Source: PRO6 sp049646625
Lineage (GTDB): Bacteria > Pseudomonadota > Alphaproteobacteria > Rhizobiales > Xanthobacteraceae
Assembly: GCA_049646625.1 (NCBI GenBank)
Contig: JBARWE010000079.1
Coordinates: forward strand, 1-35,650
Reading direction: 5' to 3'
Length of the DNA: 35,650 nt
Part shown: positions 1 through 12,402 of the stretch, piece after piece
How positions within the stretch are numbered: the stretch's first letter is position 1
Layout: the number at the start of each line of letters is the position of its first letter
Position numbers and translations under genes: made by a program
Notes under the pieces: generated by a model
What the model was told of the DNA's origin: nothing
Databases searched by the model: none
The model's input: the letters and a program-made list of their open reading frames with translations, nothing else

Positions 1-801
<801 letters not shown>

Positions 802-833
802 GGCAACGTCGCAACAGCCTACTTCCGCTTCAT

Positions 834-1058
834 CGTCATGGCCGGACTTGATCCAGCGATCCTACCCCCACCCTGCCCTCCCCTTGCAGGGGGAGGGATA
901 AAGGGAAGCGGCCATCCTCCCAGCCACTCGTCCCCGTCACCGTCATGCCCGCGCTTGGTCCGCGGGCATCCACGTCTTTACGACAGTCCGATAAGCAAGG
1001 CGTGGATGGCCGGGATAAACCCTGCCATGACCAACGAAAGCCATCGCGTGCAGGCATG
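834..1058. repeat. Intergenic palindromic repeat cluster
   Basis: This gap between the ATPase and the rRNA terminator has no convincing gene. It holds pieces of the palindromic repeats scattered through Bradyrhizobium-type genomes. A unit starting CGTCATGGCCGGACTTGATC lies near 836. A pyrimidine/purine palindrome (CCCTCCCC...GGGGGAGGG) lies near 876-897. The best unit, about 941-1031, is an imperfect inverted repeat with arms of about 35 nt that begin GTCATGCCCGCGC and end CCTGCCATGAC. Short ORFs here read through the repeats in several frames and look spurious. Identity with a named repeat family is from memory of the style, not from a search. Confidence 0.6.
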
Positions 1059-1128
1059 ACCCGCGTCCGACTTTTGAAAAATGCTGGATTGAAGGTGGTG
1101 TCCGACAATGACAAACGGAACATCCAAC

Positions 1129-1164
1129 AAAAAAACGCCGCCTCCCGAGGGAAGCGGCGTTTTT
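1129..1164 (-). terminator. Rho-independent terminator of the rRNA operon
   Basis: AAAAACGCCGC (1131-1141) and GCGGCGTTTTT (1154-1164) form an 11-bp stem with a 12-nt loop. On the minus strand the stem is followed by seven U residues (A run 1129-1135), about 45 nt beyond the 5S gene. The opposite strand also ends in U residues, so it could serve the ATPase transcript as well. No tRNA-fMet gene lies between 5S and this terminator, unlike many alphaproteobacterial rrn operons. Confidence 0.85.
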
Positions 1165-1208
1165 CATATCCATCATCGTAAACGAGGATCTCGTCTGTCC
1201 TTGGCAGG

Positions 1209-1324
1209 CCTGGCAGCGACCTACTCTCCCAGGGCTTAAGCCATAGTACCATCGGCGCGGAGGAGTTTAACGGCCGAGTTCGGGATGGGATCGGGTTCAG
1301 GCTCCTCGCTAGAGCCACCAGGCC
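1209..1324 (-). rRNA. rrf: 5S ribosomal RNA
   Basis: The minus-strand reading starts GGCCTGGTGGCTCTAGCG and ends in the complementary GCCAGGCC, closing helix I over about 116 nt. The internal segment reading CCGAACTCGGCCGTTAAAC on the minus strand is the highly conserved 5S loop region. It lies about 60-80 nt past the 23S 3' end and just before the terminator. Ends are placed by helix I pairing and may be off by one or two bases. Confidence 0.95.
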
Positions 1325-1387
1325 GGCGAAAGACAGAAGGTACGAAGCAAAACTGTTTTGTCTGATCGCACGCGGGCCAAGCCGCAT

Positions 1388-1404
1388 GGACATTGAAAAT
1401 GAGA

Positions 1405-1413
<9 letters not shown>
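1388..1413 (-). repeat. 3' arm of the 23S rRNA processing stem
   Basis: This 26-nt segment is the reverse complement of 4217-4242 with a single mismatch. The two arms bracket the 23S gene, so the precursor forms a long duplex that presents mature 23S as a loop. This is the standard RNase III substrate for releasing pre-23S rRNA. Confidence 0.8.
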
Positions 1414-4216
<2,803 letters not shown>

Positions 4217-4221
<5 letters not shown>

Positions 4222-4242
4222 TTGCTCTCATTATCAATGTCC
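4217..4242 (-). repeat. 5' arm of the 23S rRNA processing stem
   Basis: Complementary to 1388-1413 at 25 of 26 positions, and located immediately 5' of the mature 23S end on the minus strand. See the 3' arm entry. Confidence 0.8.
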
Positions 4243-4595
4243 ACACACTCGGCAGAATGTTGATGGCCGGCTTCCGAGGAAGCATCGCCACCGGACATTG
4301 ATTAGAAAGACCAGTTTTGCTTCGTAAGATCGAACCGACGGCAATGCGGTCAAGCGTCGCCGAAAGAACCATTTTACAACCCGGTCATCTTGCGATGGCC
4401 GAGCGCCGAAAATGGATCGGAGATAATGAAATAGATAGCGCACGGAAAAGCCTCGCGGCTTCGCCTTGCGATCCATAACTCGGATCGATCTCCTCTTTAC
4501 GATGTCAGAAATCCCGCAAGCGGCGCCTTTCGGCGCAAGCCTGCAAAGTGATGTTTCGCGGACGACTAAAGTGGTTGCCGTCAATCAAGACCATC

Positions 4596-4671
4596 TGGTG
4601 GAGCCAGACGGGATCGAACCGACGACCTCATGCTTGCAAAGCACGCGCTCTCCCAGCTGAGCTATGGCCCC
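4596..4671 (-). tRNA. alaT: tRNA-Ala(TGC)
   Basis: The minus strand reads GGGGCCATAGCTCAGCTGGG at the 5' end and GGCTCCACCA at the 3' end, 76 nt with encoded CCA. The anticodon loop CTTTGCAAG gives anticodon TGC. The D arm, the T arm (GGTTCGATCC) and the acceptor stem all pair. It is the second tRNA of the 16S-23S spacer, between tRNA-Ile and 23S. Confidence 0.97.
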
Positions 4672-4724
4672 GTACCAGAAGACGACAGCGCGCTGCTTTG
4701 GACAGTCGCCGGCGGCGATGGACA

Positions 4725-4801
4725 TGGTGGGCCTGGGAAGACTTGAACTTCCGACCTCACGCTTATCAAGCGCGCGCTCTAACCAACTGAGCTACAAGCC
4801 C
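4725..4801 (-). tRNA. ileT: tRNA-Ile(GAT)
   Basis: The minus strand reads GGGCTTGTAGCTCAGTTGGT at the 5' end and CAGGCCCACCA at the 3' end, 77 nt with encoded CCA. The anticodon loop CTTGATAAG gives anticodon GAT. It is the first tRNA of the 16S-23S spacer, matching the canonical order 16S-Ile-Ala-23S. Confidence 0.97.
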
Positions 4802-5035
4802 TTAAACCATCAAGAGCGCCAAAGGTCGGGACGCTCAACACAGGCACACCGTTGAAGTGCAACGCTGATCGCGCGGCCCATTGCCCAGCCCCTGGCGCGT
4901 GTTCGTCCGCGAAGAAAGAGAAACGAAGACGGCGGTGTCCCGCCAATGGAACTCATCCGTTCTGGCGAACGAATGGCCCCTGATGTTTCTAAGAGATCCG
5001 ATAAGAATGCGTGAGCGTCCTTGAAGGATCATCCA

Positions 5036-6527
<1,492 letters not shown>

Positions 6528-6940
6528 GACTTGAACTTTGAACCGGCTGATCACAACGTTTGACGAGGTCCCACCATTGTCACCATCCACGATTCACATC
6601 GCGAATGATCAAGCCTCATTGCTGAGGCATGGTGTACCTTATGAAACGTGTACCGCCGAAGTCTCGTCCGGCCACTGCCCACGCGAAGCTTTCGCCTCAC
6701 CTGAACCGCGGCCCGCAAGGACTCCGCCGTCCACGTTTCTCTTTCTTCATCTTCACTTGTCAAACAGCGCGGAACTTGTGGGCTTGGCCCGGTCCCGACC
6801 CCGCTTCCGGGGGCAACTAGTCTACCCATTCGACGACGAATGACAACCGAAGAACGCCCGGCTGTTGGTTCACTCATCCAAATGAGGAGCTTAGCAGACA
6901 CGTCAACTTGCCCGGGCCTGTCGCCAAGGCATCGCGTCAG
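6528..6940 (-). other. rRNA leader region
   Basis: About 410 bases between the proposed rRNA promoter and 16S, read on the minus strand. No convincing gene is present; short ORFs on both strands lack ribosome binding sites and family features. The minus strand contains GTTTGACAAGTGAAG followed by GAAGAAAGAGAAACG near 6735-6765. That purine-rich block resembles leader and antitermination segments ahead of alphaproteobacterial 16S genes. I cannot assign an exact boxA. Confidence 0.5.
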
Positions 6941-6947
6941 TGGCCGG

Positions 6948-6977
6948 GTTATAAGCTCCCCCCGACCGCGTTGTCAA
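6948..6977 (-). promoter_or_regulatory. rRNA operon promoter
   Basis: On the minus strand TTGACA (6977-6972) and TATAAC (6953-6948) are separated by 18 bases, a near-consensus housekeeping sigma promoter. The upstream segment on the same strand (7012 to 6993, GAAAAATAAACGACG) is A-rich and could be an UP element. This would start rRNA transcription near 6940, about 410 bases ahead of 16S. Confidence 0.7.
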
Positions 6978-7313
6978 CGCCCGCCGTCAAGAAATCGTCG
7001 TTTATTTTTCAACAGGCTCGGCTAAGCGAAAAACCCTGCTTTTTCAGAGTGCTCGCCGTACTTGAGCCACATTCCTGCGACGTCCTGCCAATATAGGAAG
7101 CTGGTTCGGCGATGCCAGTGCGGCGGTCGATCGGTCGCAGCACGGGGTGGCGCGGAGCCGGCGTCCGGGCGGGGCAGGTCCTCCTCCCGGTTTCCGCGGG
7201 TTGACGTGCGCCGCACGGGCCAGCATCTTGGCGCACCATTCCGACGCGGTCGGAACTTCGCCGGACCACGCCATACGGTCGGCCCGGGATCGACGCTTTT
7301 GGGGGATGACGGC

Positions 7314-9368
7314 TTGGACGACGGAGCGCCACGCGGAAGCCATGCGAAACGCGAGGCCGGGGCCATCGATCTCGGCCACGAGCCACCGCTCTCCGCGGAC
7401 GGCTCGGAAGCGGCCATCATCGACCGCCGCCGCGTCTCGGTCCAATGGTTCAGCGGGACCATCCTCACCGGGCTTTGCGGCGCAGCGTTGATCGGCGGTG
7501 CGGTGTTCGGCGCGCTCGATGGTGAAACCACCTTCGCCAAGACCCCGGACCGGATCGAAACCACCGGCTTGCGCAGCGGCCTAGGCGCCATCGACCGCCC
7601 CCCCGCCGCCCACAAAAGCGACCGCATGCCACCGCCGAGCGAGCATTCCGGCTCCCGCCAGGTGATCCGGGTGTCGCAGGCCATGCGGGTCGGCAACCGC
7701 GACATCATGCGGGTGCGGCCGTTCGTGCGGGTGTCCGGCAACCTGTCGCTGACCAGCGGCGACACGGCCGCCAAGGTGCCGCCCTTCAATGCGCAGCGGC
7801 TGTTGACCGACAATGCTCCGGTAGCCAGCGACGGCGATGCCGCAAGTGAGGCGGCCGAGCCGGACGCCGAAGTGTCGTTCGTGATGCGCGAACTCACCGC
7901 GGTGCTGCCGCGCGCCAAGGTCGCCGCGCATGTGCCGATCGAGGACGTGCTCGGGCGCGTGCGCGATGCCTCGAACTGGCGCAACATGACGCCGCAGCCG
8001 GGCGTGCGCTACGCATCCGCCGGCCGGCCCGACATCAAGATGGCCTACGCGGCTGAAGACAATATCGACCCCTATGCCGGGTTCGAAGCGCGCATCGTGC
8101 CGGAGAACGTCACGCTGCTGCCCAAGACCAAGGAGCAGGTGACGGGCGGCTACGACGCGGCCGAGCGCACCCATCTGGTCCGCAAGGGCGACACCATCGC
8201 CTCGGTGCTGCGCGACCTCGGCGCAACACCCGAGGACGCCGCCACCATCGCCGCGACGCTCGGCCTGCGCGGCCGCGACGGCGCGCTGAAGGAAGGGCAG
8301 AAGCTGCGGATTCTGATCGGCGCCGGGCCTGGCCTGGCGGCGCAGCGCCCGGCCCGCATCATCATCGCCGGCGACGCCGGGATCGAGGCCGCCGCCGCGC
8401 TGTCCGACCTCGGACGCTACGTTGCGATCGACGCGCAGACCATGAACAGCGTCGTCACCGCCACCAACGACGACGACGATGACGGCCCCGACAACGGCAC
8501 CGGCATCCGCCTCTATCAGAGCATCTACGAGACCGCGCTGCGCGACAAGGTGCCCGTCCCGGTCATCGAGGACATGATCCGCATCTATTCCTACGACATT
8601 GATTTCCAGCGCCGCGTGCAGGCCGGCGATTCGTTCGAGGTATTTTTCGCCGGCGACGACGAAACCACGCCCGGCGCCGAGCGCAACGATGTGCTCTATG
8701 CCTCCCTCACGGTCGCCGGCGAGACAAAGAAATACTACCGCTTCCAGACCCCCGACGACAGCATCGTCGACTACTACGACGAGACCGGCAAAAGCGCCAA
8801 AAAATTCCTGGTTCGCAAGCCGCTGAACAACGCCATCATGCGTTCCGGCTTCGGCGGCCGCCGCCATCCGATCCTCGGCTTCACCAAGATGCACACCGGC
8901 GTCGACTGGGCCGCGCCCTACGGCACTCCGATCTTCGCCTCGGGCAACGGTGTCGTCGAAACCGCAGGCTGGGAAGGCGGTTACGGCAAATACGTCAAGA
9001 TCAAGCACCCCAACGGCTATGAGACGGCCTATGGCCACATGAGCGCCTTCGCCAAGGGGATGGAGAAGGGCAAGCGGGTGCGACAGGGCCAGGTGATCGG
9101 TTTCGTCGGCTCGACCGGCCTGTCGACCGGTGCCCATGTCCACTACGAGATCCTCGTCAACGGCCGCTTCGTCGACCCGATGCGCATCAAACTGCCGCGC
9201 GGCCGCTCGCTCGACGGCACGCTGCTGGCAAGCTTCGAGCAAGAGCGCAACCGGCTCGACAAGCTGGTGCGGATGCCGGCCATGGCGCGCGGGCCGGAGA
9301 CGCCGGCCATGCCGTCGACGCCGCCACGCACCACCAGCCTGCTGAGCCAGGCCACCACCAGCCGCTGA
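7314..9368 (+). CDS. Membrane-anchored LysM/M23 family peptidoglycan endopeptidase
   Basis: A 684-residue protein if started at TTG 7314, which has GGGGGA seven bases upstream; the frame stays open back to a TTG at 7062, and no in-frame ATG fits. Residues about 42-67 form a single hydrophobic segment (inner-membrane anchor or uncleaved signal). A LysM-like segment (HLVRKGDTIASVLRDLG) follows near residue 286, and the M23 domain lies at about 505-620. Zinc and catalytic residues are visible: HTGVD (H527, D531) and HVH (H607, H609). Family members cut peptide crosslinks in periplasmic peptidoglycan or, when degenerate, activate amidases; the intact metal site suggests an active enzyme. The C-terminal 60 residues are proline- and threonine-rich. 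It stands alone, convergent with the secretion operon. Confidence 0.88.
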   Translation: MDDGAPRGSHAKREAGAIDLGHEPPLSADGSEAAIIDRRRVSVQWFSGTILTGLCGAALIGGAVFGALDGETTFAKTPDRIETTGLRSGLGAIDRPPAAHKSDRMPPPSEHSGSRQVIRVSQAMRVGNRDIMRVRPFVRVSGNLSLTSGDTAAKVPPFNAQRLLTDNAPVASDGDAASEAAEPDAEVSFVMRELTAVLPRAKVAAHVPIEDVLGRVRDASNWRNMTPQPGVRYASAGRPDIKMAYAAEDNIDPYAGFEARIVPENVTLLPKTKEQVTGGYDAAERTHLVRKGDTIASVLRDLGATPEDAATIAATLGLRGRDGALKEGQKLRILIGAGPGLAAQRPARIIIAGDAGIEAAAALSDLGRYVAIDAQTMNSVVTATNDDDDDGPDNGTGIRLYQSIYETALRDKVPVPVIEDMIRIYSYDIDFQRRVQAGDSFEVFFAGDDETTPGAERNDVLYASLTVAGETKKYYRFQTPDDSIVDYYDETGKSAKKFLVRKPLNNAIMRSGFGGRRHPILGFTKMHTGVDWAAPYGTPIFASGNGVVETAGWEGGYGKYVKIKHPNGYETAYGHMSAFAKGMEKGKRVRQGQVIGFVGSTGLSTGAHVHYEILVNGRFVDPMRIKLPRGRSLDGTLLASFEQERNRLDKLVRMPAMARGPETPAMPSTPPRTTSLLSQATTSR

Positions 9369-9408
9369 CGCCGCTTCGCGCCGGCGGCCGCGCCTCACCA
9401 TCGCATCC

Positions 9409-11007
9409 TCATTGCAGCAGGCGCGTCGACGGTGCCTCGGCCGCTGTCTCGGCATAGCCCGCGCGCTCCGGCGTTGCGGCACGCGGCTTGCCGAACGCCG
9501 CCAGCGCGGCATTGACCGCCTCGATCCGACCGAGCCGGACCAACAGCGCGGCAAGTCCGCTGAACGCCTCGGCAAGATCGGGCCGCAGCCTGATCACCTC
9601 GCGATAGGCATCAAACGCCTCGTCGTCTTGGCCGAGCGCCTCGCAGGCACGGGCCAGGCACAGCCATGCCTTGTGAGTGTCGGGGCGCAGCGCCGCAAGC
9701 CGGGTGAAACAGCGCTTGGCCGCGACATGCTGGCCGCGCGTGCTCAGCAATTGTCCCAGCCGATGCAGCGCGTCGGCATCGTCCGGCGCAACGGCCAGCG
9801 CCTGCCGGTAGCCGCGCTCGGCCTCATCGAGCTTGCCGTCCCGATGCAGATCGGTGGCCAGCCGCACCACCTCGGCCACGGTGCGCCGGTCAATCCGGCC
9901 GCCCAGATTGAGATCGTCCCGCGTCGTCACCACGACGCAGCGGATGCGGCGCTCCTTCACGCCGAACGAGTATTTGTAAGTTTCGTTGCCACGCAGAAAA
10001 TCGTACTCGACGAAACCGCCGGCGATGGCGTGGCGGATGCTGTAGGCGTGCAGGATCAGGCCCGGCGAGGCATCCTCGAAGGTCTCGTCGCGTCCGGTCA
10101 TGTAGAACAGCAGGGCGCGCTTGCGGGTATCGATCAGCGTGGCAAGCGCCGCCAGCGGCCGCTCGCCGCGCCACAGCGTTGGCAGGAACAACAGCCCGGC
10201 ATGGAAGCTGCGTGTCAGCATGGCGCGATTGGAACGCACGAGGCTATGCACGAGGTCGCCCTTGCGCGGCTTCCACTTGATTTCCCAGAACCGCAGCAAC
10301 GTGTCGAGGTCGCGGTCGATCGTCGCCGCGGTGGCGTGGCTGATGCGGTCATCGCCGCCGCCGTCGAGGCGCTTCAACAGCCGCCGGATCTTCTGACGGG
10401 TGTTGGCGCTGAGGCCGTCGAGATAGGCGTTCCAGTCGGGCGGCAGAGGGGCGAACGGGCACACGTTGTTGTCGATGCCATCGACCTTGCCGACTCGATC
10501 GACCTCGCCGGTGCGGAAGCCGGCCTTCGGGAAATGCGCCAGCAACAGCCGCAGCCGCTGCTCCGGCTGACGGATATTCTCCAGGTTGAGCCGCGCCCAG
10601 TTCATCTGCTTGAGGTGGCGGGCGAAGGCCGGCACCACGCGGTGTTCATGGCGCGGATCGCAGAGAATGCCCGTGTAGTCGGCGGAGAAATTGCCGGCCA
10701 TGTTGAGTTCGTTGCGGATGTGACCGCCGGCGAGCTTGGTCTGAATGCGCAGCGGCAGGAAGCCGACATACGGCGCCTCCCCGGCCGCGCCGGCGCGCGC
10801 GGCCAGCACCAGCCACGGCAGCTGAATCTGTGCGAGCCACCCCGACAGCCAGGCAAACGACAGAAACATCTGCGCGTCGGGATCGGCGTCATAGACCGCG
10901 TTCCAATGCTCGCGCAGCCTCATCAATGCCGGCAGCGTTTCGATCACCTCGATCTGCACGACATCGCTTCGTCCACCCGGTTGCCCGGCCTGCCGCTGGT
11001 TCGACAT
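9409..11007 (-). CDS. FemAB/BioF2-like acetyltransferase fused to TPR repeats
   Basis: 532 residues from ATG 11007, preceded by a strong GGAGG; an ATG at 11025 overlaps the upstream stop (ATGA) but would bury that site. Residues about 10-380 look like the GNAT-fold acetyltransferase found in exopolysaccharide and BioF2-like proteins. Visible pieces include FLSFAWLSGWLAQ, FLPLRIQ, the basic segment NTRQKIRRLLKRL and a C-terminal YDFLRGNETYKYSFG. Residues about 385-500 contain three TPR-like helical repeats (AERGYRQALAVAPDDADALHRLG and two relatives). Last gene of the secretion operon, 14 bases after the HlyD stop. It may modify the secreted protein or a surface glycan, with the TPR part recruiting a partner; that role is inference, the fold assignment moderately sure. 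Confidence 0.75.
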   Translation of the reverse strand: MSNQRQAGQPGGRSDVVQIEVIETLPALMRLREHWNAVYDADPDAQMFLSFAWLSGWLAQIQLPWLVLAARAGAAGEAPYVGFLPLRIQTKLAGGHIRNELNMAGNFSADYTGILCDPRHEHRVVPAFARHLKQMNWARLNLENIRQPEQRLRLLLAHFPKAGFRTGEVDRVGKVDGIDNNVCPFAPLPPDWNAYLDGLSANTRQKIRRLLKRLDGGGDDRISHATAATIDRDLDTLLRFWEIKWKPRKGDLVHSLVRSNRAMLTRSFHAGLLFLPTLWRGERPLAALATLIDTRKRALLFYMTGRDETFEDASPGLILHAYSIRHAIAGGFVEYDFLRGNETYKYSFGVKERRIRCVVVTTRDDLNLGGRIDRRTVAEVVRLATDLHRDGKLDEAERGYRQALAVAPDDADALHRLGQLLSTRGQHVAAKRCFTRLAALRPDTHKAWLCLARACEALGQDDEAFDAYREVIRLRPDLAEAFSGLAALLVRLGRIEAVNAALAAFGKPRAATPERAGYAETAAEAPSTRLLQ

Positions 11008-11021
11008 CTGCCCCCTCCTCC

Positions 11022-12389
11022 TCATCGCTCGCGAAATGCTCGCAGCATGCTGTCGTGGATCGGCCGCACGATGTACTGAAAGAACGTACGCTCGGTGGTC
11101 TTGATGTAGACCTCGGCCGGCATGCCCGGCGTCGGGCTGAAGCCGGGAATCGCCATCGCCTCCGCCATGTCGAGCTTGATACGCACGAGATAGATGTCGG
11201 TCGGCCCGACCTGCATCGATTTCTTCTCATCGGCGAGGGTATCCGCCGACAGGTAGATGACGTCGCCCGGCACCATCGGGGTGATGCGCTGGCTGAGCGC
11301 GGTGAGCCGCACCATGGCGTGCTGGCCGTGCTTGACGCTGTCGATATCCTGCGGGCGCACCCGTGCCTCGATGATCAGCTCGTCGCTGAGAGGCAGGATT
11401 TCCATGATGTTCTTGCCGGCCTCGATGACGCCGCCGCGGGTATGGTAGCGCAGCTTGACCACCACGCCCTTGACTGGCGCAGTGATGCGGATGCGGTCGA
11501 GCACGCCGCGCGCGCTGCGCATCCGCTCGCGCACGTCTGAAAGCTCGCCCCGCACCTCGTGCATCTGTTCGACCGCCACCTTGATCGCGGTCTTGCGCAC
11601 GCCATTGGCCTGCTCGGCCGCGCGCGCGATGCGCTCGCGCGCATCGCCGATGTCGCCCATGATGCGTCCGGTCTCGCCTTCGAGGTTGGCGCGCGCTCGC
11701 TGCAACAGCAGCACCTCGGGCTTGCGCACCAGGCCCGATTTGAGCAACTGCTCCTTGGCGGCGATGTCTTCGTCGATGAAGGCGATCTGATTGCGGATGC
11801 CTTCGAGCTGCATCTTGCCGCCCTGAATCCGCTCGTTCAGCGCGTTGATGCCCTCGTTGATGCCGGCGATGTCGCTGTTGACGCTGTTGCGCCTGGCCAT
11901 AAAGGTAAGCTGCTGGCTTTCGATAATTTCCCTGATCTCGGGTTCGGCGCGGTCAACGTCCAGCTCGTCGGGAAACGTGATGCTGTCGGCCTCACGCATC
12001 TCCGCCTGCAGCCGCGCATCGATCGCCATCAGCCGCACCTCGCGCAGATAAAGTCGCCGCAGTTCGGTGCGCGGCGCGGTATCGTCAAGCTCGATCAGCA
12101 CCTGCCCCTCGTGCACGGTGTCACCTTCGCGCACATAGATTTCGCGGATGACGCCGCCTTCGAGATGCTGGATGATCTTGTTCTGGCCGGTGGCGACGAA
12201 CACGCCGGAGGCGACCACCGCACCAGCGATCGGTGCCATGTTGCCCCAGACGCCAAACCCCATCACCACCGCGGAGAGGATGAGGACGCCGGCAATCGTC
12301 GGCAGCTTGGTCGAGCGCGGCAGCGAGGCGTACCATACCGGGTCGGCGGCAATGGCCGGCAGATTTTTTCTGGCTTTGCGTCCGAACAT
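11022..12389 (-). CDS. HlyD-family type I secretion periplasmic adaptor
   Basis: 455 residues from ATG 12389, preceded by GGGAGG; a further in-frame ATG at 12410 overlaps the exporter gene and has no better site. A short cytoplasmic N-terminus with a basic FGRKARKN is followed by one membrane helix (LPTIAGVLILSAVVMGFGVWG). Next come a lipoyl-like half (GGVIREIYVREGDTVHEGQVLIELDD), a long helical hairpin rich in Q, E and R, then the second half (APVKGVVVKLRYHTRGGVI) and the beta-barrel domain (IIEARVRPQDIDSVKHGQ). Length and order match PrtE/HlyD adaptors that bridge an inner-membrane ABC exporter to a TolC-like outer-membrane channel. No TolC gene is in the window, so the channel must be encoded elsewhere. 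Thirteen bases downstream of the exporter gene. Confidence 0.95.
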   Translation of the reverse strand: MFGRKARKNLPAIAADPVWYASLPRSTKLPTIAGVLILSAVVMGFGVWGNMAPIAGAVVASGVFVATGQNKIIQHLEGGVIREIYVREGDTVHEGQVLIELDDTAPRTELRRLYLREVRLMAIDARLQAEMREADSITFPDELDVDRAEPEIREIIESQQLTFMARRNSVNSDIAGINEGINALNERIQGGKMQLEGIRNQIAFIDEDIAAKEQLLKSGLVRKPEVLLLQRARANLEGETGRIMGDIGDARERIARAAEQANGVRKTAIKVAVEQMHEVRGELSDVRERMRSARGVLDRIRITAPVKGVVVKLRYHTRGGVIEAGKNIMEILPLSDELIIEARVRPQDIDSVKHGQHAMVRLTALSQRITPMVPGDVIYLSADTLADEKKSMQVGPTDIYLVRIKLDMAEAMAIPGFSPTPGMPAEVYIKTTERTFFQYIVRPIHDSMLRAFRER

Positions 12390-12402
12390 CGCCACCTCCC
12401 GC

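Noticed and set aside
4548..4790. Short ORF with GSNRRPHACKARALPAELW-like text
   Set aside because: Translation through the tRNA-Ala and tRNA-Ile genes; a well-known annotation artefact.
7581..9575. Minus-strand ORF of 664 codons
   Set aside because: Antisense to the M23 peptidase; no domain features, rich in G, A, V, D and R as expected for the opposite frame.
9412..11079. Long plus-strand ORF of 555 codons
   Set aside because: Antisense to the acetyltransferase-TPR gene; composition rich in H, R and Q typical of a GC-rich shadow frame.
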